A DNA stretch of 64,000 bases, from the NCBI RefSeq assembly GCF_030503615.1, contig NZ_CP129963.1:2356001-2420000 (forward strand), written 5' to 3'. This DNA is from Sphingobacterium sp. BN32. GTDB lineage: Bacteria; Bacteroidota; Bacteroidia; Sphingobacteriales; Sphingobacteriaceae. Below are positions 7,696 to 15,488 of this stretch, piece after piece. The notes below the pieces were generated by a model, which saw nothing but the letters and a program-made list of their open reading frames with translations, had not been told where the DNA came from and did no database searches. A program made the translations under genes and the position numbers. Every line of letters begins with the position of its first letter. The stretch's first letter is position 1.

Positions 7696-9741
7696 TCAGA
7701 TAGACTTGTGCTTTTGCTTTTGCTGTAGGTACTGAAGAATGGCTTCCTGCGATGACATACCAGATCCGAATTCGACCCTACCATTATGGCCCTCGGGTAA
7801 AATCCAGGTTCCACTAACATCATCTTGGTTCTGAAGCTCTAAATAACGCAGTAGCTCTTCTTTATGATCGATATGATTAATAGGGAAACAAACTTCGACA
7901 CGGTGAAAAATATTGCGATGCATCCAATCGGAGGAACCTAGAAACAGAAGCTCTTCGCCAGCATGGTGAAAATTGAAAATCCGAGAATGTTCTAAATAAC
8001 GTCCCACGATTCGCTTCACCCTTATATTTTCGCTCAAGCCCTCCCTTCCAGCTACTAATCGGCAGATTCCACGAACGATTAACTCTACCTTAACCCCACT
8101 CTGTGAGGCCTCATAAAGTTTACTTATAAGCGTTTCTTCCTCTAGATTATTGAGCTTGATTCGGATGTGTCCTTTAAGCCCTTGCTTTGCTTCATTGATT
8201 TCGAAATCAATAAGATCGAGAAAGTCATCGTATAAATTAAAATGAGCAACCAGCAATTGCTGAAAATCAATCTGCTCGTCTGCGTTTTTCCTCCTGTTTT
8301 GTGATAGGAAAGAGAATAGAAGATGTAATTCCTGCAATATTCCTTGTTCAGCAGTTAGAAGCGAGTGATCGGTATATTGCTTCGCGGTATTCTCATTCAA
8401 ATTTCCGGTCGACAGTAATCCATAGTATCGTCTATCGCGAATAACCAACGCTATTTTAGCATGCACTTTAATCTTCGGAATTCCATAGGAAATCTGCACG
8501 CCCTCTTTCGCTAATCGTTTTGCCCACTGTATATTATTATCCTCATCAAACCTCGCTTTCAATTCGACAAACACAAAGACCTTTTTCCCATTTCTTGCAG
8601 CATTGAGCAAAGCGTGTCCAATTTTAGAATCCTTCGCCAAACGATAAACTGTGGTATAGATATGGGTCACAGCAGGATCTAACGCAGCTTCATTAAAAAA
8701 ACGGAGAACCGTGTCATAAGAATGATAAGGTGTATGAAGCAGGATATCTTCCTGATCCATCAAATTAAAAATACGCGATTCATCTAATCTCGGTAAGAGA
8801 ATGGGAACATGTGGAGAATATTTTAGATGATGCTCAGCAATCGGAAAATCAAAGAAATCCTTCAGATTATGATACTGCCCCCCTGCCATGGCGTTTGACT
8901 TCTTGAGTTGCAGAAAGTCCAAGGCTTTGCTCAATTCTTCCTTTGGCAAATCAGCTGCATAGAGAAGCCTCGTTGCTAAACCGAAATCTCGCTTCTGTAA
9001 TTCTTTCAGTAGCTCCTCACTTAAATCAGTCCCGGCCTCCTCTTTGATATTCAGTTCCGCATTTCGTGTCACCTTAAAGCTCGATAGATGAACGATATTT
9101 TTGAAAATTCCTAACTCACTGATAAAATGCTTAATAATATCATCTATAAAGAAAACATAACGCCGACCTTCATGCATAATCAGCTTGAAGCGTGAAATAT
9201 GGTTACTTGGAATATTGATGATAAAACGTCGATCGTCGGACGTGAGGATAAAAAAGTAAATATGATTGTTCTCCGGAAAGAATGAAGCTGACTCCTTCAG
9301 ATCAATAATATGTAGGTAGGAAGCAACATCTACTAGGAAATAAGTTCGAAGCTCCGAGATTGCAAATTCAGGAATCGCTTTTCCATAAATTAAGATAATG
9401 TCCTGCTTTTCTAGCGAAGGGATAATCCCCTGTACCAAGATACTTCCAAAGCGCTTCTGTTGCTTTCGGATGATGCGTTTGACTATCTTAAAATGATTGT
9501 ATGTAGGTGGATTGTCAGCACTTAACTTATTCTTTTTATCTAACTTTCGCTGCCCAATCAAAAGCGGCATGCGGACGCGAAAAAACTCATCAAGATTAGA
9601 AGAGTAAATCGCCAAAAATTTCAAACGCTCTAGTAATGGCGTACTTTCCTTTGCAGCCTCTTCCAGCACACGCTCGTTAAAATATAGCCAGCTAATGTCC
9701 CGATCAATAAATATCGATTCCTTGCCTACTCGTGTTTCCAT
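7696..9741 (-). CDS. ppk1: Polyphosphate kinase 1
   Basis: PPK1 reversibly polymerises the gamma-phosphate of ATP into polyphosphate. The 681-residue protein has the family N-terminus (IDRDISWLYFNERVLEEA). The catalytic region has IKVHAKIALVIRD around residue 430 (the phosphohistidine HxK motif of the phospholipase D-like fold) and a second conserved His in RYLEHSRIFNFH around 585. Length is normal. No ppx gene is adjacent. It may be cotranscribed with the UbiA fusion. Confidence 0.95.
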   Translation of the reverse strand: METRVGKESIFIDRDISWLYFNERVLEEAAKESTPLLERLKFLAIYSSNLDEFFRVRMPLLIGQRKLDKKNKLSADNPPTYNHFKIVKRIIRKQQKRFGSILVQGIIPSLEKQDIILIYGKAIPEFAISELRTYFLVDVASYLHIIDLKESASFFPENNHIYFFILTSDDRRFIINIPSNHISRFKLIMHEGRRYVFFIDDIIKHFISELGIFKNIVHLSSFKVTRNAELNIKEEAGTDLSEELLKELQKRDFGLATRLLYAADLPKEELSKALDFLQLKKSNAMAGGQYHNLKDFFDFPIAEHHLKYSPHVPILLPRLDESRIFNLMDQEDILLHTPYHSYDTVLRFFNEAALDPAVTHIYTTVYRLAKDSKIGHALLNAARNGKKVFVFVELKARFDEDNNIQWAKRLAKEGVQISYGIPKIKVHAKIALVIRDRRYYGLLSTGNLNENTAKQYTDHSLLTAEQGILQELHLLFSFLSQNRRKNADEQIDFQQLLVAHFNLYDDFLDLIDFEINEAKQGLKGHIRIKLNNLEEETLISKLYEASQSGVKVELIVRGICRLVAGREGLSENIRVKRIVGRYLEHSRIFNFHHAGEELLFLGSSDWMHRNIFHRVEVCFPINHIDHKEELLRYLELQNQDDVSGTWILPEGHNGRVEFGSGMSSQEAILQYLQQKQKHKSI

Positions 9742-9837
9742 ACGTGATTATTACCCTTTTATCTTAGTGAGGCCAAGATAATTGATATTTTTAGGAAAAG
9801 GAGTAGGGAATGCTATCAATATAGGAAAATCTGCTAT

Positions 9838-10473
9838 CTATCTTTGATTTGCTTTACGTGCAAGTTCAAATAACTCAGGACCAATATGGCAGTATCCGCC
9901 GGGGTTCTTATCCAAGTATTTCTGATGATATTTCTCTGCGACATAAAAATTCTTCAAGGGCAGCGCCTCCACGACGACCGGTGCATTAAAACCTTTCGCA
10001 AGCGACTCTAACTTCGACAGAACTAAAGCCTTCTCTCCCTCATCGACAAAATAAATACCTGAGCGATATTGCGTTCCTATATCATTGCCCTGTTTATTTA
10101 AAGTGGTAGGATCGATCGTTTTTAAAAATAAATCGATCAACAAGCCCAATTCCACAACCCTCGGATCATAGATTACCCGAACGGTCTCGACAAAACCGGT
10201 CTTTCCGGTGGTTACTTGTTTATAGGATGGATTAACAATATTCCCATTCGCATAGCCAACTTCCGTTTTTGTGACGCCACGGACTTGCTGAAAGAAATGC
10301 TCCGTACCCCAGAAGCAGCCTCCCGCAAAATAGATTTCCTTCAGATCTTTACTAATCGGTTTAACGGTATCTGTAGGCTGCGCCTCCACATTTTGGGGTA
10401 TTTGCTTATTAGACATCAACAGAAATCCGCCCACGAATGCCAAAAGTAGTACAATAACAATAGTCGTTTTCAT
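9838..10473 (-). CDS. msrA: Peptide methionine sulfoxide reductase MsrA, membrane-anchored or exported
   Basis: MsrA reduces the S epimer of methionine sulfoxide in proteins. The 211-residue protein carries the catalytic motif YFAGGCFWGTEHFF at about 48-61, where the Cys is the nucleophile, and a YHQKYLDKNPGGYC C-terminal segment. The first 20 residues are hydrophobic (TTIVIVLLLAFVGGFLLM), so it is probably exported or anchored and acts on envelope proteins. No MsrB domain is fused. It is divergent from the GyrI-like gene across 193 bp. Confidence 0.95.
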   Translation of the reverse strand: MKTTIVIVLLLAFVGGFLLMSNKQIPQNVEAQPTDTVKPISKDLKEIYFAGGCFWGTEHFFQQVRGVTKTEVGYANGNIVNPSYKQVTTGKTGFVETVRVIYDPRVVELGLLIDLFLKTIDPTTLNKQGNDIGTQYRSGIYFVDEGEKALVLSKLESLAKGFNAPVVVEALPLKNFYVAEKYHQKYLDKNPGGYCHIGPELFELARKANQR

Positions 10474-10666
10474 ATTTCTTTGTTTAAAGGAAGTATGTTC
10501 TACCCTAGCAAAATCGCTAACATTCAGAACTTTACTTTCTATTCAAATTTAGGAAAATCCTATTAGTAAAAAATATTTTTTATGGAATAGATAGTGTTTT
10601 TCTCCCTGCTGCCATAAGGCTGTCAATGGGACGCTTAATTTTGCTTATATCATAAAATTTATCAAA

Positions 10667-11128
10667 ATGAGGACAGAGACAATCGAACAATTCTATGTTA
10701 TCGGCATCAGCACAAGAACTTGCAATGCAAACGGACAAGCTGCCCGGGATATCGAAGCGTTATGGGGTAAATTCTGGAACGAAAAGATCCAAAATCAGAT
10801 TCCTAACAAAACCAGTGAAGACATCTATGCAGTTTATACAGATTATGAATCTGATTTTAATTATCCCTACACGACAATTATCGGTTGCCCGGTAAATTCC
10901 CTTGAGCACGTCCCAGAGGGTTTCGTCGGCGTCAATATCGAAAAAGCAACCTATACAAAGTTCCTGTCTAAAGGAAAAATGCCGGAGGCAGTCGGCAAGA
11001 CATGGTTTGAAATATGGGCAAATACAGATCTAAAGCGAGCATACAAAGCCGATTTCACCGTGCATGGTAAGAAATATTACGACGGCGACGAAGCAGAGGT
11101 GGAAACTTTTATTTCACTAATAGATTAA
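10667..11128 (+). CDS. GyrI-like effector-binding domain protein
   Basis: A 153-residue stand-alone GyrI-like/AraC effector-binding domain: a start TETIEQFYVIGISTRTCNAN, the middle DIYAVYTDYESDF and an end strand ADFTVHGKKYYDG. The fold binds small molecules or DNA gyrase in characterised members. No DNA-binding domain is present. TAATTTTG at 10636-10643 matches the -7 element well but lacks a good -33 partner. A strong hairpin with a T tract follows the gene. Confidence 0.8.
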   Translation: MRTETIEQFYVIGISTRTCNANGQAARDIEALWGKFWNEKIQNQIPNKTSEDIYAVYTDYESDFNYPYTTIIGCPVNSLEHVPEGFVGVNIEKATYTKFLSKGKMPEAVGKTWFEIWANTDLKRAYKADFTVHGKKYYDGDEAEVETFISLID

Positions 11129-11182
11129 AAGAGATAGAAATCTGACAAATGGCGTATAACCTTGTCTTTATAAAAGCTTAAT

Positions 11183-11225
11183 ATTGCGAGGGTATCGAGA
11201 TGTTCGAATACCCTCGCAATTTTAG
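11183..11225 (+). terminator. Long hairpin, probable terminator, ending 10 bp before the next start codon
   Basis: ATTGCGAGGGTAT (11183-11195) and ATACCCTCGCAAT (11208-11220) form a perfect 13-bp stem, followed by TTTT. It sits after the GyrI-like gene. Its 3' arm ends only 10 nt before the ATG of the methyltransferase gene, so it may also mask or regulate that start. Confidence 0.75.
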
Positions 11226-11230
11226 TAAGC

Positions 11231-11854
11231 ATGAGCGAAACATTCAATTCAAAAGGCCATTGGGATGGCATTTATGAAGCAAAACAAATAGGAGATTTTA
11301 GTTGGTATCAAGCCGTTCCCAGCTCATCGCTAGAATCGATCAAGGAATTAAAACTTAGCCATGACGCCAAAATCATCGACGCTGGTGGAGGCGACACCTA
11401 TCTGGTGGATTATCTTCTTGAACAGGGATATAACAGCTTGACGGTGCTAGATATTTCTTCCAAAGCTATTGCGCGCGCAAAAGAAAGACTTGGAAAAAAT
11501 GCCGACAAGGTCGAATGGGTCGTATCTAATGTCATCGATTTCCACGCGGATGTGCAATATGATTTATGGCATGATCGCGCTGCATTTCATTTCTTGACAC
11601 AACCCGCCGATATAAAGAAATATTTGGAAATTGTTCGTAATCACATCAAGAAAGACGGGTATCTTTTAATCGCTACATTTTCGGAAAATGGTCCTAAAAA
11701 ATGTAGTGGGATTGAGATTAAGCAATATAGCTTAACAGCACTTCAGCAAACTTTTCAAGCTCACTTTGATTGCATTCGTTCCGAAAACATGGATCATACT
11801 ACACCTTCAGGCGCCGTACAGAATTTTAGTTTTTGCGTATTCCAGCCTAACTAA
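11231..11854 (+). CDS. Class I SAM-dependent methyltransferase
   Basis: A 207-residue protein with motif I KIIDAGGGDTYLVDYLLEQG at about 45-64 and the acidic motif II LTVLDISSKAIARAKERLG. WHDRAAFHFL near 117 resembles thiopurine-type or metalloid-type small methyltransferases. The substrate cannot be assigned. The start abuts a strong hairpin (11183-11220), which is odd for initiation. The gene appears monocistronic and converges on the pxp transporter gene. Confidence 0.85.
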   Translation: MSETFNSKGHWDGIYEAKQIGDFSWYQAVPSSSLESIKELKLSHDAKIIDAGGGDTYLVDYLLEQGYNSLTVLDISSKAIARAKERLGKNADKVEWVVSNVIDFHADVQYDLWHDRAAFHFLTQPADIKKYLEIVRNHIKKDGYLLIATFSENGPKKCSGIEIKQYSLTALQQTFQAHFDCIRSENMDHTTPSGAVQNFSFCVFQPN

Positions 11855-11895
11855 GCGATGGAGTAGCATGCAGCGATAGCGCTAGCTAAATCTGC

Positions 11896-13074
11896 CTAAT
11901 TCAAAAAGAGCTCAAGAATAACCTTCGAACTCATATAGCTTAATACCGCAATGATCAATACGCCGACAATCGTCAGGATTGCAGGTTGCTTATAGTCGCC
12001 AACAATATCGGTGCGATATGCTGCAATTAGCATAACAGCAAGAGACAAAGGCAGGATAATTCCGTTGACAGCCCCCGCAATGATTAAAAGCTCAACAGGC
12101 TTTCCAACGAGCATAAACACGAGCGTCGAAAACAGAATAAAAGCGATAATAATCCAGTTCTCGTACTGCGCAATCTTGGTGTGGAAGGATTTCAGGAAGG
12201 AAACCGATGTATATGCTGACCCGATTATGGAAGTGACTGCTGCAGCAAACATCACTAATCCAAATAGTTTATATCCAAAGTTTCCTGCCGCCAGTTGAAA
12301 TACCGAAGCAGTAGGATTGCTCGGGTCGATAATCAATCCCTGACTGATGATACCTAGCGATGCTAAAAACAGAAATATGCGGATGAGTGAGGCTACTGAA
12401 ATCCCCATCACCGCACTCCTATTCACACTGCTGAGGTTTTCTTTCCCCTTAATGCCGGCATCAATCAAACGATGCCCTCCCGCGAAAGTAATATATCCTC
12501 CAACCGTTCCGCCAACAAGGGTAATGATCGCCATGAAATCTATTGTTGTGGGTGCGACCGTTCTTAATGCTGCTTCTTTTACTGGTGGAGCAGATATTAC
12601 AGCAATAACGATGATGACAATTATCATGATAAAGCCCATGATTTGAGCAAAAAGATCCATTGCTTTGCCCGCTTGCCGGTTTGCAAAAACCGCGATTGCT
12701 AAAATTGCAGAAATAATAGCCCCCGTCGCAACATCCAGCCCTACTAAGGCTTCCAAGCCCAAGCCAGCACCAGCCACATTACCGATATTGAATGCCAGAC
12801 CTCCCAATACGATGAGCAGCGCTAGGAATGCCCCAAGCCCGGGAAGTAGTTTATTGGCAATATCTTGTGCCCTCATCTCCGACAGGCTGATAACCCGCCA
12901 AATATTCAATTGCACACCGATGTCGATTAGGATCGAAATAAGGATAACAAAACCAAAACTTGCGCCTAATGATTGCGTGAAAACCGTAGTCTGGGTTAGG
13001 AATCCAGGTCCAACGGCAGATGTTGCCATCAATAATGCGGCTCCTACTAAGGCCGATTTATTTTTATTTTTCAT
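11896..13074 (-). CDS. NRAMP-family transporter linked to 5-oxoprolinase (YcsG-like)
   Basis: A 392-residue integral membrane protein with about ten to eleven helices. The first (SAVGPGFLTQTTVFTQ) matches the NRAMP helix-1 region, but the metal-site DPGN is replaced, as in YcsG-type members. In Bacillus subtilis ycsG sits next to ycsF (pxpA). Here the gene overlaps the pxpA stop by 4 bp, which suggests translational coupling and a role in importing 5-oxoproline or a related compound. The substrate is inferred from context only. Confidence 0.8.
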   Translation of the reverse strand: MKNKNKSALVGAALLMATSAVGPGFLTQTTVFTQSLGASFGFVILISILIDIGVQLNIWRVISLSEMRAQDIANKLLPGLGAFLALLIVLGGLAFNIGNVAGAGLGLEALVGLDVATGAIISAILAIAVFANRQAGKAMDLFAQIMGFIMIIVIIVIAVISAPPVKEAALRTVAPTTIDFMAIITLVGGTVGGYITFAGGHRLIDAGIKGKENLSSVNRSAVMGISVASLIRIFLFLASLGIISQGLIIDPSNPTASVFQLAAGNFGYKLFGLVMFAAAVTSIIGSAYTSVSFLKSFHTKIAQYENWIIIAFILFSTLVFMLVGKPVELLIIAGAVNGIILPLSLAVMLIAAYRTDIVGDYKQPAILTIVGVLIIAVLSYMSSKVILELFLN

Positions 13075-13829
13075 CGAATGCTGATATCAAAATCCGTTAA
13101 TTGTTGCTGAATTTGCTTTGCGAATTCAGCGGCACCTTCATGATCTCCGTGTAAACAAATAGTGTCAGCTTCGATGGGTAAAGCATCACCGCTCACTGTT
13201 ATGACTTCACCTGTCTGCAATATGCGAACAATCTGTGCTATAGCCGCGTCCACAGTTTTTAATATGGCATTGGGCTCCGTACGCGGCGTTAAACTCGCAT
13301 CAGCCTGATAAGTACGATCTGCGAAAACCTCGTGAAATACCGATAATCCCCTATCCTTTCCTGCACGCGTTAGTTCACTTCCCGATAGTCCATATAAGAT
13401 TAGCGATGAATCCAATGCTTGAATAGCATCCGCAATGGCATCCGCATAAACCTTATCTTTCGCAGCGAGGTTATACAGCGCCCCATGCGGCTTCACATGA
13501 TGTAACTTAGCACCTCGCGCTTGGGCGATTGCTGCTAGCGCACCAATCTGATACAATACGGCCGCATAGACTTCCTTCGGAGTCATCGATATAGCCCGAC
13601 GTCCGAAACCCGCTAAATCTGGGTATCCTGGATGCGCGCCTATATGTACGCCATGTTGAATCGCTAAATAAATTGTTTTCATCATGATGTTTGGATCGCC
13701 AGCATGAAATCCACAGGCGATATTCACCGAAGAGACAAAAGGCATAATCGCTGCATCGTTTCCCATAGTCCATGAGCCGTAACTCTCCCCCATATCGCAA
13801 TTTAAATCTATAAACTTCTTAGCTTTCAT
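13071..13829 (-). CDS. pxpA: 5-oxoprolinase subunit A (LamB/YcsF family)
   Basis: One subunit of the bacterial ATP-dependent 5-oxoprolinase PxpABC, which opens 5-oxoproline (a spontaneous glutamine breakdown product) to glutamate. The 252-residue protein has the family signatures FIDLNCDMGESYGSW at the start, VNIACGFHAGDP near 35 and HVKPHGALYN near 107. It overlaps pxpC by 11 bp and the transporter by 4 bp, so the operon is tightly coupled. Confidence 0.95.
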   Translation of the reverse strand: MKAKKFIDLNCDMGESYGSWTMGNDAAIMPFVSSVNIACGFHAGDPNIMMKTIYLAIQHGVHIGAHPGYPDLAGFGRRAISMTPKEVYAAVLYQIGALAAIAQARGAKLHHVKPHGALYNLAAKDKVYADAIADAIQALDSSLILYGLSGSELTRAGKDRGLSVFHEVFADRTYQADASLTPRTEPNAILKTVDAAIAQIVRILQTGEVITVSGDALPIEADTICLHGDHEGAAEFAKQIQQQLTDFDISIR

Positions 13830-14781
13830 ATTTTAGTTTTACACCTTGTCTTAATCTATTTATTTGCTGCTCTTGCTCCAACAAAAGCTTCTGAGCGGCA
13901 CGCAAGTCAATTTCTTCAAATTGGATATGCTCACCCGGCTTTAGTTGTGCCAGTAAAGGGATATCGATACTTGCGACCTGACCTATGATCGGATATCCGC
14001 CGGTGGTCCCATGATCCGCCATCAAAATAATTGGCTGCCCGTCGGCAGGAAGCTGAATCGTTCCAAAGCAGACTCCGGATGAAAGAAGCTCCCGCTTATC
14101 TTTCAAATGAAGCATCTTAGATTTCAATCGATACCCCATCCGATCGGATGAATTGCTTATTTCAAAGGACTGTTTAAACAAATCCGATAAGCTATCCTTT
14201 TCCAAACGAGCGGTATGAGGACCTGCTATGATACGGATTTTACGGCTTGCAAGATTCGGATACAAGGAACTGTCCATCGACCAGTTGAAAGTAGATGAAA
14301 CTGATTCAAATGCTTTTAAAAAGGAAATTTGATCTCCTTTGACCAGCGCCTGTCCGTTCAACCCGCCCATCTTTCCACTTAAATAAGTCGAACGACTTCC
14401 TAAAACAAGCGGAACATCCAATCCTCCGTAAAAGCAAATATACGCTCTACAGCCTTCCGAATCCGCCTTACCGAAGGAAAGTACCGCATCCTTAGGGACG
14501 TAAATCGGTTTCCACATGGCTATTTCTTTTCCATTAAGCTTAGGTAACAGATTCGCACCTGTAATGCTTATAAGTTGATCCTGATCGAAGCGAATACTCG
14601 GTCCTGTCCAGGTGCATTCAATAGCTGCAGCCGATTCATCATTTCCAAGAAGTACATGACCTAATCGCAGCGCCAATCTGTCCATCGCACCACTCACTGG
14701 TACCCCTTGGCGTTGAAAACCCCACCTGCCCAAATCTTGAACAGTACTCAATAAGCCGGCCTTTATGATGCTAATTCCCAT
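13819..14781 (-). CDS. pxpC: 5-oxoprolinase subunit C (KipA-like carboxyltransferase domain)
   Basis: A 320-residue PxpC/KipA protein: GISIIKAGLLSTVQDLGRWG at the start, GVPVSGAMDRLALRLGHVLL near 25, and ILMADHGTTGGYPIIGQVAS near 255. It forms the catalytic complex with PxpB. ATG 14781 is preferred over an upstream start because the family homology begins at GISI. The gene then overlaps pxpB by 11 bp. Confidence 0.95.
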   Translation of the reverse strand: MGISIIKAGLLSTVQDLGRWGFQRQGVPVSGAMDRLALRLGHVLLGNDESAAAIECTWTGPSIRFDQDQLISITGANLLPKLNGKEIAMWKPIYVPKDAVLSFGKADSEGCRAYICFYGGLDVPLVLGSRSTYLSGKMGGLNGQALVKGDQISFLKAFESVSSTFNWSMDSSLYPNLASRKIRIIAGPHTARLEKDSLSDLFKQSFEISNSSDRMGYRLKSKMLHLKDKRELLSSGVCFGTIQLPADGQPIILMADHGTTGGYPIIGQVASIDIPLLAQLKPGEHIQFEEIDLRAAQKLLLEQEQQINRLRQGVKLKYES

Positions 14782-15460
14782 CCCTATGCGATTTAAAATA
14801 CTTATATTCCTCTTCCGTAATAGCAGCAAACTTCACCCGGTCACCTGCCATCAGCAACGAAGGTTGCTCTCGCTGTATATCAAATAAAGCAATCGGAGTT
14901 TGCCCTATAAGTTGCCAACCTCCCGGTGTTTCCATCGGATAGACTCCCGTCTGCTCCCCAGCGATACCCACAGAACCTGCCGGAATTTTTAATCGCGGGG
15001 TCGAACGACGTGGCGTGGATAATATCTTATCCATCCCTCCCAAATAAGGGAAGCCCGGAGCAAAACCGATCATATAAACCAAATATTCCGCATCCGTATG
15101 ACGTTCAATGATTTCTTCAACGCGAAGGCCTGTATGCTCGCTCACAACAGGGAGATCAGGACCATTATACCAAACGGGAATAACCTTCGGTTTCAAGTAT
15201 GCTATTTCTCGGTTATAGCCCTCTTCCAGAATCGCATTCGTCAAATCAACCAATCGATCATAAGAAATTGCCAGTGGATTATAATGTAATGTCAAAGTGG
15301 TATATCCAGGCACAGCCTCCAGTATCCCGGGAATCTCTCGCTCGATAAATCCTATTGTCAGTTGTCGAATTTGCATATTGATTTCCGGAGCGATAGTCTC
15401 GCCAAAATCGATCAGCAGTGCGGCATCTCCTAGGGGGCAATAATTCACATTTTTTGACAT
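14771..15460 (-). CDS. pxpB: 5-oxoprolinase subunit B (KipI-like)
   Basis: A 229-residue PxpB/KipI protein: YCPLGDAALLIDFGE near the start, IPGILEAVPGYTTLTLHYNP, and the family signature MIGFAPGFPYLGGMD near 130, then TGVYPMETPGGWQLIGQTP. ATG 15460 is chosen because the upstream in-frame extension has no homology and would overlap the helicase gene. It is the first gene of pxpB-pxpC-pxpA-transporter and lies 28 bp after the helicase stop, so the operon may be read through from it. Confidence 0.95.
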   Translation of the reverse strand: MSKNVNYCPLGDAALLIDFGETIAPEINMQIRQLTIGFIEREIPGILEAVPGYTTLTLHYNPLAISYDRLVDLTNAILEEGYNREIAYLKPKVIPVWYNGPDLPVVSEHTGLRVEEIIERHTDAEYLVYMIGFAPGFPYLGGMDKILSTPRRSTPRLKIPAGSVGIAGEQTGVYPMETPGGWQLIGQTPIALFDIQREQPSLLMAGDRVKFAAITEEEYKYFKSHRDGN

Positions 15461-15488
15461 ACTATGACGATTACAAATTGATTGAAAA

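Noticed and set aside
12665-13084. 139-codon plus-strand frame opposite the NRAMP-type gene
   Set aside because: Antisense to a well-supported membrane protein; low-complexity composition and no homology recognised.
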